A DNA stretch of 64,000 nucleotides from an uncultured Acidobacteriia bacterium (GTDB lineage Bacteria > Acidobacteriota > Terriglobia > Bryobacterales > Bryobacteraceae), in assembly GCA_903875575.1 (NCBI GenBank), contig CAIQWJ010000030.1, forward strand, positions 24,611 through 88,610, given 5' to 3'. Position numbers and translations under genes: made by a program. Positions 1-7,450 of this stretch are shown piece after piece. The notes under the pieces are model-generated. The model searched no databases. It was not told the origin of the DNA and was given only the letters and a program-made list of their open reading frames with translations. Positions within the stretch are counted from its first letter, which is position 1, and the number at the start of each line of letters is the position of its first letter.

Positions 1-14
1 GGCTGCCGGCCGGG

Positions 15-998
15 ATGCGGAGGCATACGACGTTCGACGCCACGTCGTACATGCGGAACTGGGCAGATCCCACTGTGCTACCGCCTCACGGTCCACTTGT
101 GGAAGCGGCGATGGGTGGACAGGGAACGTTGTGGGCGGGAGGAACGGCGGGGACGGACTGCTCGACGACAGCAATCAATTTTCTGGCTCCGCACGGGCTC
201 AACCCGGGACAGGCGATCGTCTCCGAAGGTGAGCTCCGTTTTGTGAGCGCTGTGCTGAGCACTCAGACAGTGATTGTGAATGCACCGTTTTCCGCCGCGC
301 CTGCTGCAGGCGTGCCTCTGGGCGCAACTGCGACATACGGGTTGGGCAAGGACTTACCCAGCGTGAGTCTGTACGACTACTGGGATCCGAGCGATGCCGT
401 ACAGCGGTTATTGCCGGGAATCGCGGTGGACCGTATGACGGTTTCTATGAACGGAGACTTCCATCAGCTGCAGTTCCAGGGTGTGGCGCAGGATGTTTTG
501 GATAGTGCGTCGTTTGTCAGCGGACAGGGAGGGTTGACGGCCTTTCCTGCGGAACCGACACCATCGCCGGTCGATTACTCACTGGTGCCCGGAAACCTTG
601 GCCAGGTGTGGATGGGAGTGATCCCGAACCGTATGTTTACCGTCACTCAGGCATCGGTCGAGCTTCGGAACAACCTGGCGCTGCGCGAAAGAGAATACGG
701 CACGAGTCTGCCGCTCGCGATAGCGCCGGGTGGGCGGGAAGTGACGATGCAAATGGACTTCTACAGTCAGAGCGATTCCGCGACAGCGGAGCTATACCAG
801 GCGGCGCGGGAGCAGTCGCCGGTCGGTGTGATGTTCCAGCTTGGCCAGAACGCGGGGCAACTCATGGGGGTTTACCTGAAGAGCCTGATTCCCGACGTCC
901 CGGAATTCGACGACAGCGACACAAGGCTGCAATGGAAGTTCCGCGACTCGAGGGCACAGGGCACGGTGGAAGACGAGATGGTGGTGGCGTTTGGATAA
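15..998 (+). CDS. Phage tail tube-like structural protein (possibly 5'-truncated)
   Basis: This 327-residue protein is probably the major tail (tube) subunit of a siphophage-like tail. I infer that from its position directly before tail-assembly-chaperone-like frames and a tape-measure-like gene, and from its character: many beta-prone segments, no signal peptide, and a C-terminal half (about 205-327) of the kind seen in tube proteins, ending in a VEDEMVVAF tail. The frame stays open to the left edge of the window, so the true start may lie upstream and ATG 15 is only the first visible one. Its stop overlaps the TTG start of the next frame by 8 bases, suggesting translational coupling. No specific family is recognised with certainty. 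Confidence 0.6.
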   Translation: MRRHTTFDATSYMRNWADPTVLPPHGPLVEAAMGGQGTLWAGGTAGTDCSTTAINFLAPHGLNPGQAIVSEGELRFVSAVLSTQTVIVNAPFSAAPAAGVPLGATATYGLGKDLPSVSLYDYWDPSDAVQRLLPGIAVDRMTVSMNGDFHQLQFQGVAQDVLDSASFVSGQGGLTAFPAEPTPSPVDYSLVPGNLGQVWMGVIPNRMFTVTQASVELRNNLALREREYGTSLPLAIAPGGREVTMQMDFYSQSDSATAELYQAAREQSPVGVMFQLGQNAGQLMGVYLKSLIPDVPEFDDSDTRLQWKFRDSRAQGTVEDEMVVAFG

Positions 999-1374
999 CG
1001 ATTGCGGGAATGCGTGGCAGAGCCGGAGGGTTGTGGCCTCGGAAGCCATGCCCGGCGTGGAGTTCGTCATTGCGCGGATGACTTTTGGTCGCCGGCTCGA
1101 ACTGATGAAAAAGGTTCGGGAGCTTGCGACGAAGATTGAGTACTTCGAGGCCGGACGCGATGAGAAGAATCGGATGGAGGCGAGCCTGCTGGGCGCACAG
1201 ATGGACCAGTTGTATCTGGCGTGGGGACTTGAAGATGTGTTCGGACTCACCGTGGACGGTGTGTCCGCGACACCCGAATCGCTGGTTGAGCGCGGGCCGG
1301 AGGAATTGGTCCATGAGGCGCTGGCCGCGATCAAGGCGGAATGCGGGCTGAGCGAGACAGAAAGAAAAAACTGA
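991..1374 (+). CDS. Tail assembly chaperone-like protein, upstream (G-like) frame
   Basis: This is a small 127-residue, charged, mostly helical protein placed between the tail tube and tape-measure-like genes, the position of lambda G and its analogues, which chaperone the tape measure during tail assembly. It starts at TTG 991, overlapping the previous stop. ATG 1048 (MPGVEFVIARMTF) is an equally plausible start and would give 108 residues. Its last codons are AAA AAC TGA preceded by A, which forms a zero-frame A_AAA_AAC slippery heptamer. A -1 slip there continues into the next frame and would give a fusion of about 240 residues. The chaperone role is inferred from order and the slippery site, not from a recognised domain. 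Confidence 0.62.
   Translation: MDNDCGNAWQSRRVVASEAMPGVEFVIARMTFGRRLELMKKVRELATKIEYFEAGRDEKNRMEASLLGAQMDQLYLAWGLEDVFGLTVDGVSATPESLVERGPEELVHEALAAIKAECGLSETERKN
1365..1371 (+). promoter_or_regulatory. Probable programmed -1 ribosomal frameshift site (A_AAA_AAC)
   Basis: The heptamer A AAA AAC lies exactly in the zero frame of the upstream chaperone-like gene and is followed at once by TGA at 1372-1374. After a -1 slip the next codon is CTG at 1371-1373, which enters the downstream frame (ATG 1374 onward) without meeting a stop. This is the G/GT arrangement known from many long-tailed phages. I see no strong Shine-Dalgarno-like stimulator 10-14 bases upstream. Downstream only a weak GTCGC/GCGAC pairing is evident. 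Confidence 0.7.
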
Positions 1375-1712
1375 TGGTCGCGTTCCACTTCCAGTTTGCG
1401 AACCGGGCCGGGTGGGATTGCGACGCGTGCAGGAAGAACGGTCTGGAGGGGAAGCGGCGATGTGGGTACCTGCCCGCTGAGTCGCGGGGAAGGCCGAGGG
1501 TCGTCTGGGCCCGAAAGCGAGCTCTTGCCGAGGAGTGTCCGAAGACGCTGGTCACGGGCGAGAGTCTGTCGCTGCTGGAAGAGTTCTTCGTTCGGCGGCG
1601 ACTGGGAATGCCGGACGGAATAGAGATGCCCGCGCGGAAAGTGGATGCATTTTTGATACTGCGCGAAGAAATGGAAAGAGAGGAGCGAGATGTCACGTCA
1701 TCGGAACATTGA
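1374..1712 (+). CDS. Tail assembly chaperone-like downstream (T-like) frame
   Basis: This reading frame encodes 112 residues from ATG 1374, which overlaps the preceding TGA as TGATG, so it may be made by re-initiation as well as by -1 frameshifting. The N-terminal third has a cysteine pattern CDACRKNG followed by RRCGYLP, and the C-terminal part is a charged helix rich in Glu, Arg and Leu. By position it corresponds to the T part of a lambda G-T product, which bridges tape measure and tube subunits. It overlaps the next gene by 23 bases. The frame is also open upstream of ATG 1374 (KKKL), as expected if the fusion is real. No database family is recognised. Confidence 0.55.
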   Translation: MVAFHFQFANRAGWDCDACRKNGLEGKRRCGYLPAESRGRPRVVWARKRALAEECPKTLVTGESLSLLEEFFVRRRLGMPDGIEMPARKVDAFLILREEMEREERDVTSSEH

Positions 1713-2325
1713 GGAAGAATTTCGGGCCATAGCGCCGGCGGGGCACCGGGGAATACCGGCTGCGCAACCGATCGCGGTCGGGGTGAGCGGGAGCGGCAGC
1801 GCGGGAGCATCGGGAACGATGTCGCAGGCATCGCAGGAGATCTCACAGCTGCAGGCGCAGTTCAAACAGCAGTCATCGCTGCTTCAGGCGAACACGCAGG
1901 CGCTTCAGAACAACACGACGGCGCACGGGCAATCGGCGATGAGCGCCATCGGTGGGGCGGCGACGGGGATTTTGGGTGGGGGCTTAGGGCTGTTGTCTCC
2001 GATCGTATCCGGAATCATGAGCCTGTTTGGAATTGGCGGGAAGTCAGCGCCTCCGGCTCCGACGTTCTATTATGCGCCTCCGAGCGTGCAACTGAGCGAT
2101 ACACTGCGCGCGGCGACGCCGTCGAGTATCAATGGCTCCGGCAATGGCGGCGCAGTTCCAGCAGTACCGGCGGCGAAGCCGGGCGGCGGGGCACAAAACA
2201 TCACGGTAAACGTGAACGCGATGGATAGCCAATCGTTCATGGACAGGAGCAATGACATTGCCAGTGCGGTACGCGAGGCGATGCTGAATCTGCATCCGAT
2301 TAACGATGTAGTGGCGAGTCTTTAG
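1690..2325 (+). CDS. Short tape-measure-like tail protein
   Basis: This 211-residue protein has a strong GAGGAG ribosome binding site before ATG 1690. Residues about 45-80 form a Gln/Ala/Leu-rich segment with coiled-coil potential. Residues about 85-120 are hydrophobic and Gly-rich, like membrane-active stretches of tape measures. The C-terminus (NITVNVNAMDSQSFMDRS and onward) resembles the ends of tape-measure proteins. Its place between chaperone-like and distal-tail genes is the tape-measure slot, but 211 residues is far shorter than usual (often 600-2000). It could therefore specify a very short tail, be a remnant, or be a separate tail protein. The assignment is inferential. Confidence 0.45.
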   Translation: MSRHRNIEEEFRAIAPAGHRGIPAAQPIAVGVSGSGSAGASGTMSQASQEISQLQAQFKQQSSLLQANTQALQNNTTAHGQSAMSAIGGAATGILGGGLGLLSPIVSGIMSLFGIGGKSAPPAPTFYYAPPSVQLSDTLRAATPSSINGSGNGGAVPAVPAAKPGGGAQNITVNVNAMDSQSFMDRSNDIASAVREAMLNLHPINDVVASL

Positions 2326-2336
2326 GAGAGATTGAG

Positions 2337-2687
2337 ATGGCAACATTCCCCACATTGAGAACGAACGCAGTGGCCCAGTATCCGCTGCACAGGACGCTGA
2401 GTCTGGCGAGCCAATCGGTGAGATTCCTCGATGGAAGCCGGCAGACTTATCAGATCAACGGGGCCGGCCTGCGGAGATGGATGCTGACGCTGGACCTGCT
2501 GGATGAAGCGGAAGTGTCGGCGGTCATCGAATTTGCCGAAGAGGTGGGGACGGGCACGTTTGCTTACACCGATCCGATCAGCGGAGACACGGCACCGAAG
2601 TGCGTGATCTCCGGCGGCGAACTGGATGCGGCACTGATTGACGAGATGGATGGGCAGATTGTCGTCGAGATCGAGGAAGTGAAATGA
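2337..2687 (+). CDS. Distal tail protein, DUF2460-like, copy 1
   Basis: This 116-residue protein follows a clear AGGAGA ribosome binding site. It contains an AVAQYPL motif near residue 15, a central alpha/beta segment and an Asp-Pro turn (YTDPISGD). The same layout (AQYPL, G-rich turn, W-x-L, acidic helix, DP) recurs at the N-terminus of the next protein, so the two genes appear to be a duplicated pair. Similar small proteins sit between tape measure and hub genes in phages and gene transfer agents (DUF2460/minor tail type). It overlaps the next gene by 4 bases (ATGA), suggesting coupled translation. Confidence 0.5.
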   Translation: MATFPTLRTNAVAQYPLHRTLSLASQSVRFLDGSRQTYQINGAGLRRWMLTLDLLDEAEVSAVIEFAEEVGTGTFAYTDPISGDTAPKCVISGGELDAALIDEMDGQIVVEIEEVK

Positions 2688-3460
2688 ACTGGTTTCCGCA
2701 AATCGGCAGGGGTGCCATCGCGCAATATCCATTACAGCGAAAGAGACAGTTTCGCGCGATCACTAATCTTTTGGAAAATGGCGAGCGCATCTCATTGCCG
2801 GATGCCACCGGCGGTCAGATTGAATGGGGCCTGAACTACCAGGAACTTACCGACGAAGAGCTGGGGCGCATCACGGCGCTATTTTCGGCGTCGAAGGGCG
2901 ATGTCCTGCCGTTCGGATTCGCGGATCCGTTCGCCAATCTGCTGGGTTGGAGTGAGGACCTTACGAGGCCGGACTGGCAAAAGGGGTTGCTGACTGTAAC
3001 AGGTGGGTTGAGCGATCCGGTGGGAACGCTGCGGGCGTTCCTTGTTGGTAACACCAGCGGGGCGGAGCAGACACTTGCGCAGACGCTGGGAATTCCGGGT
3101 GAGTACACGGCGTGCTTCAGCGCCTATGTGAGGGCGGATTCATCGGGTACGATGGGCATCCTGCGGGACTCAACCAGGGTGAACATGACGGTTGGGCCGC
3201 AGTGGAAGCGGATTCAGATCAGCGGCCCGGGCACGGCAGGTGCAGGGGTCTCAACGCTGGGGCTTGCGATCAGCGCCGGAAGCAGCGTTCGGGTGTTCGG
3301 TTTGCAGGTGGAAGTTCAGCCCTGGCCATCGCCGTATCGCCCGACTGGAGCCGCGGCAGGGATATATCAAAACACCCGATTCGGAAGCGGCGACATTACT
3401 GTCACCAGTACGGCACCCGGGTTGTCACGTTGCCAGGTCAGGCTGATCTCCAAAAGCTAA
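2684..3460 (+). CDS. Distal tail protein, DUF2460-like domain plus C-terminal beta module
   Basis: This 258-residue protein has an N-terminal domain (about 1-95) that repeats the AIAQYPLQR, W-x-L and FADPF features of the preceding gene. Its C-terminal part (about 95-258) is beta-rich with Gly/Thr/Ser repeats (GEYTACFSAYVRAD, GPQWKRIQISG, VRVFGLQVE), the pattern of a jelly-roll carbohydrate-binding module often fused to tail proteins. A host-surface or hub-adaptor role is inferred. Translation is coupled to the upstream gene through the ATGA overlap. An 80-base gap with no other feature precedes the next gene. Confidence 0.5.
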   Translation: MNWFPQIGRGAIAQYPLQRKRQFRAITNLLENGERISLPDATGGQIEWGLNYQELTDEELGRITALFSASKGDVLPFGFADPFANLLGWSEDLTRPDWQKGLLTVTGGLSDPVGTLRAFLVGNTSGAEQTLAQTLGIPGEYTACFSAYVRADSSGTMGILRDSTRVNMTVGPQWKRIQISGPGTAGAGVSTLGLAISAGSSVRVFGLQVEVQPWPSPYRPTGAAAGIYQNTRFGSGDITVTSTAPGLSRCQVRLISKS

Positions 3461-3539
3461 GGCCGACGAACTGTGAGTTCCGGCGGGCCGTGTTGTTTAC
3501 GGCGTTCCAACAGTGTGAAAAGACCGATAGAGGATTCCG

Positions 3540-4922
3540 ATGCAAAGTCCGTTTATAGCAAAAGAGGCAGCTGCCGCAGACACTCCCGTATTTCTGTTCG
3601 AGTGCAACATGACCGACGGTACCGCGCAGAGATGGAGCAGCCAGACGATACAGTGGTCCGGAAACCAATATGCCGGACGTGTACTGAAGCATAATCTGTT
3701 CGAGGCGCAAGTCGCTTCCGACACCCAAATCGGGGGTTCTCCCAAGCTTTCGTTTGAACTGGCGAACGCCGATTCGTATTTCTCGACGGTGGAGCAGCAG
3801 ACGGGATTCAAGGGTGCACAACTGGTTGTTCGTTCACTGTTCGCAGACACAAACACCGGGATGGCGACGAGTGACGCCATTGTGGTCTTTCGCGGTATCG
3901 TGAATTCTCCCGAACAGATCACGGAAACGACCTTTCGGCTGAGCGCGCTGAATCGGATGTCAATGCAGCGGACCCAGCTACCTGAGGTCAGCGTGCAGAG
4001 ACTGTGTCCCTGGAGGTTCCCGGCGACCGCGCAACAGCGCGCTGAGGCCACGGATGGCAGCGCTGTCAATAAATATTCGTTCTTTTATCGCTGCGGGTAC
4101 TCGCCGGATCAACCGGGCGGCGTTGGCAATTTGAATGGCAGTAACCCTTATACCTCGTGCGCGCAGACGCGTTCGGACTGTGTAGCGCGCGGCATGTTTT
4201 CCAGAGACGTCAACGGTAACACCACGGCGAGGTACGGCGGGCTGGAGTACGTTCCCGCCTCTATTCTTGTTCGTGGGGCCGGGCAGAAGAACTATCAGCT
4301 TTCGAACGTCCAGGCAAATCAGGGGGTCTATAACGATCCTGTTCCATTGATCTATGGAACGCAATGGCATATGCCGGATGTGGTCTTCAGCCGGAACGAC
4401 GGGAACCTGACGCGGATGGAAGTTCTGCTCTGTATGGGTGAGATTCAGGGAGTGCTCACTGTACTGGTTAACGACATCGTGATTCCACAGGGCGTCAGAG
4501 GTCAGAACATGACGTCTACCGGTTGGTGGAATCTCATGAGCGCGGGGCAACGTAACGGCAACCAGGACCCCAATTTTGGTGACGGCGGGAGCGGCCCTGC
4601 GGGGGATCCCTACGGGAGTCTGGCCTATCTATCCGTTGTGGTTCCGAATCAGATCAACGATGGTTCGAGCATCCCCACTGTTCAGGTACTCATGCAGGGG
4701 ATGAAGCTACTGACTTTTGATGTGAACGGCAGTGCCATCGGTGCCCAGTTCAGTTCCAATCCCGCGTGGGTATTGCTGGACATCCTGCGGAGATCGGCAT
4801 ACGGTTTGAATGAGATTGATACCGCCAGCTTCGCGGCGGCTGCGGCGTATTGCGACGGGTGGGTAACGATCCAATCATGGGTGCGGAGCAGATTCCCCGT
4901 TTTCAGTGCAATTTCGCACTGA
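3540..4922 (+). CDS. Phage tail hub/tip protein, N-terminal part (frame-broken)
   Basis: The 460-residue frame begins at ATG 3540 behind GAGG. Its first 270 residues resemble DUF2163/BR0599-type baseplate hub proteins, with cysteine-bearing segments RLCPWRF, YRCGYSPDQPGG, YTSCAQTRSDCVARGMF and then YVPASILVRG. The following part (LLCMGEIQGVLTVLVND, then SSNPAWVLLDIL) looks like the central domain of TipJ-type tail-tip proteins. The expected continuation after AAAYCDG is not in this frame, which runs on to a short unrelated tail and stops at 4922, but in the -1 frame (MGAEQIPRFQCN). The natural product is therefore probably one protein of about 1,300 residues, and this gene is split by an indel, a sequencing error or a recoding event. 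Confidence 0.55.
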   Translation: MQSPFIAKEAAAADTPVFLFECNMTDGTAQRWSSQTIQWSGNQYAGRVLKHNLFEAQVASDTQIGGSPKLSFELANADSYFSTVEQQTGFKGAQLVVRSLFADTNTGMATSDAIVVFRGIVNSPEQITETTFRLSALNRMSMQRTQLPEVSVQRLCPWRFPATAQQRAEATDGSAVNKYSFFYRCGYSPDQPGGVGNLNGSNPYTSCAQTRSDCVARGMFSRDVNGNTTARYGGLEYVPASILVRGAGQKNYQLSNVQANQGVYNDPVPLIYGTQWHMPDVVFSRNDGNLTRMEVLLCMGEIQGVLTVLVNDIVIPQGVRGQNMTSTGWWNLMSAGQRNGNQDPNFGDGGSGPAGDPYGSLAYLSVVVPNQINDGSSIPTVQVLMQGMKLLTFDVNGSAIGAQFSSNPAWVLLDILRRSAYGLNEIDTASFAAAAAYCDGWVTIQSWVRSRFPVFSAISH

Positions 4923-7432
4923 AGTATCCGCGCAGCGCGGGTGAAATCATCCGGGCGCTGCGAAATTCGTCGCGCATATATCTTGTGCTGAACAGCGATG
5001 GATTACTGGAGGCAAGGGTGGAGAATACCTTTGCGCTCCAACAGCCGACGCAGAGAGCCAGCAGCAATGCTATCCAAACCTTCAATGGGGGTTGGCCAGC
5101 ATATGAGTTTGACGAGGCGTCCATTGCGAGGAATTCAGATGGAAGCGCGAGTCTCCGGATCACGACGAAGGGTGCCCAGGATACTCCGAACCGGCTGACT
5201 GTTGAGTTTCAGGACGAGTTTAATCAGTATCAGCAGGACAGCCTTTCCGTGTCGGACGGTGACGATTCAGATTTGTGCGGTCAGATCATCACTGCCTCCC
5301 TGGATGCCATGGGAATCAGTAATTTCAGCCAGGCTTCGAGGATGCTCCTGCTGGGGTTGAATCGGGGGATAGAGGGGAATCGGTTCGTTGAGTTCGAAAC
5401 GAGCGTGAAAGCGCTTGGTTTAATGCCCGGGGACCTGATCACTGTAACGTACCCGAAGGAAAACCTGCTGCGCGCGCCGTTCCGGGTGCTCAAGATTACT
5501 CCCGGTACCGCCTTCCGCACCGCCGTGATTACGGCACAGACACACAACGACGCATGGTATTCGGATACAGTCACCAGCATTATCGGAGGGCGTGGCTGGC
5601 AGGGATCGCAGGGCTCCGGTTTGCCCGTACCCGTGGGGGGGACCATTGCAGATTCGCAGGGGCGCCTGCAATTGGGCATCGCAGAGAAAGAAGTAGTGGC
5701 GAGCGATGGGTCGGTGGAGGTGGAACTCAACGTGTCCTTCACGGAACCGTCGGGCCAGCAGGGTGTATTGCCTGCGCCGTTGGTGAGCCTTGTGGCTGCA
5801 GTCAATACCACAGGCGGAACCCTCGCTGGTGGCGCGACGTACTTTTATGCGATCAGCGCTGTCGATAGTGGTGGCGGAGAAAGTCCGCTGTCGTTTATTG
5901 TTCAGGCAAGCACAGGCGGCGGCACCACGAACTCGATCATACTTTCGGGAATAGGGCTGACGGGGACGGCGACCGGGATTCACGTGTATCGGGGAACCAC
6001 ACCGCAACAGTTGTATCGAATTGCGTCCAATCAGACACCCGCTGTTACGTTTACGGATACCGGGCTGGGTGCTGAGGCCGTTTTGCCGCCGGACCCGCAG
6101 TTCGATCATGTCAATCTGTACTGGCGATGGGAATTGTCGCCGGAAGCGGCGGTGACAGGGCACACGAGCACCACGGTTGGAAACACCGCGTTGGTGATGC
6201 CCGTCAACGGTTATCAAGGCGCGGTGGTCAGGATCACCCGAGGGGCGGGTGCCGGGCAGGAGCGCCGGATTGTCAGCAATTCGGGGACTATTTTGACTGT
6301 GGAGAGGACCTGGACAGTGGAGCCGGATGCCACGAGCTTCTTTGTGGTCGCGGAAAATTCATGGCGAAAGGGGAATACTGGCCAGTCGAGCCCGCTGACG
6401 ATTGATGTTCCGGAAAGGATTGGCACATTCGTTCATGTTTCGGCCCGCGCGGCAAACGTTGCGGGCGAGGAGGCGTCTTATGATTTGTCGCCACTTACAA
6501 GGTGGGAGTTAGGCGCTTCCGGCGGACTGGCCGCGGATTTCGCCGTTCCTCCTGCCCCCAACTTCGTTATCGGGGTCTCGCCCGGCTCCGTGAATCTGCA
6601 AGGCATAGGATTCACTTCACTGTTGAATACCACGAGCATCATTGCCGGCACCTACAGAATCCATTATTACGACGAGGTAAACGGCGTAGCCGTATCATTG
6701 AGCGAGGCTGCAACGGCGACGGCCGGCACTATGCGGCTTGCGGCGGCTGTTCTGACGGGCACGCTGCTTCAAATAGATCAGGAAATTGTTCTTGCCGGCG
6801 CGACGGATGGAGACGGCAACACGACTGTGACGCGAGGGTTGCTCGCGTCGGTGGCGGCAGACCATTTGGCGTCGACTCCGGCGTACCTACTGAAAGACAA
6901 GGTAATCATCGTGCCTTTTGTGCGGAACTTCTTCGGCACGCCCGCAAGTGGTGACTGGAGCACCAACGTGGAACTTGCCGACGTCCGGATTGCGAGTGTG
7001 GAACTCTACATGACCAATTCGTTAGGCGATGGCGTGATTCAAACGAACAGTTACACAAGTTACGGGGATCTGGGCCTTAGGAGTCTCGCTGGAGGACAGT
7101 ACTCGTTTCAAATCAGTGGTTACCTTGCGGTACAGACAGGGGCCGCTCCGGACATTATTGTGGACTCAGCCCGATCGGTCAGGGACGTTTATGCCGTCCT
7201 GCGTGGTCCGTCCTCGGGGGCCGGGGTGACTCTGGAACTGAAGCGAACGCCCACGGGCGGGACGGCGACATCCTGGGCGACGGTCCAGTTCGACCCAAAC
7301 ACCACGACTTCTTATGTGGTGAATGGATTTGGGCTGCCGGTGCTAAACGCCGGGGACCGGTTGAGTCTGGACGTAACCGGAGTGGGCACGACGAATCCGG
7401 GAGGCGATCTGACCCTGGTGATCCGGCTGTGA
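4850..7432 (+). CDS. Phage tail hub/tip protein, C-terminal part with fibre-like repeats (frame-broken)
   Basis: This frame is open from 4820 and the first start codon is TTG 4850, with no ribosome binding site, so it is most likely the continuation of the preceding frame. Residues 1-250 complete a TipJ-like central domain (IPRFQCNFALKY, then GLMPGDLITVTYP). Residues about 300-420 contain a fibronectin-like region (TYFYAISAVDSGGGESPLS, GIHVYRGTTP). Residues 420-560 are a second beta-rich region. The end (about 740-860) is a beta-rich terminus like tail-fibre tips. The stop is 18 bases before the ABC ATPase start. Function in host recognition is inferred from architecture. Confidence 0.55.
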   Translation: MRRVGNDPIMGAEQIPRFQCNFALKYPRSAGEIIRALRNSSRIYLVLNSDGLLEARVENTFALQQPTQRASSNAIQTFNGGWPAYEFDEASIARNSDGSASLRITTKGAQDTPNRLTVEFQDEFNQYQQDSLSVSDGDDSDLCGQIITASLDAMGISNFSQASRMLLLGLNRGIEGNRFVEFETSVKALGLMPGDLITVTYPKENLLRAPFRVLKITPGTAFRTAVITAQTHNDAWYSDTVTSIIGGRGWQGSQGSGLPVPVGGTIADSQGRLQLGIAEKEVVASDGSVEVELNVSFTEPSGQQGVLPAPLVSLVAAVNTTGGTLAGGATYFYAISAVDSGGGESPLSFIVQASTGGGTTNSIILSGIGLTGTATGIHVYRGTTPQQLYRIASNQTPAVTFTDTGLGAEAVLPPDPQFDHVNLYWRWELSPEAAVTGHTSTTVGNTALVMPVNGYQGAVVRITRGAGAGQERRIVSNSGTILTVERTWTVEPDATSFFVVAENSWRKGNTGQSSPLTIDVPERIGTFVHVSARAANVAGEEASYDLSPLTRWELGASGGLAADFAVPPAPNFVIGVSPGSVNLQGIGFTSLLNTTSIIAGTYRIHYYDEVNGVAVSLSEAATATAGTMRLAAAVLTGTLLQIDQEIVLAGATDGDGNTTVTRGLLASVAADHLASTPAYLLKDKVIIVPFVRNFFGTPASGDWSTNVELADVRIASVELYMTNSLGDGVIQTNSYTSYGDLGLRSLAGGQYSFQISGYLAVQTGAAPDIIVDSARSVRDVYAVLRGPSSGAGVTLELKRTPTGGTATSWATVQFDPNTTTSYVVNGFGLPVLNAGDRLSLDVTGVGTTNPGGDLTLVIRL

Positions 7433-7450
7433 GGCGGCTACACTGATAGG

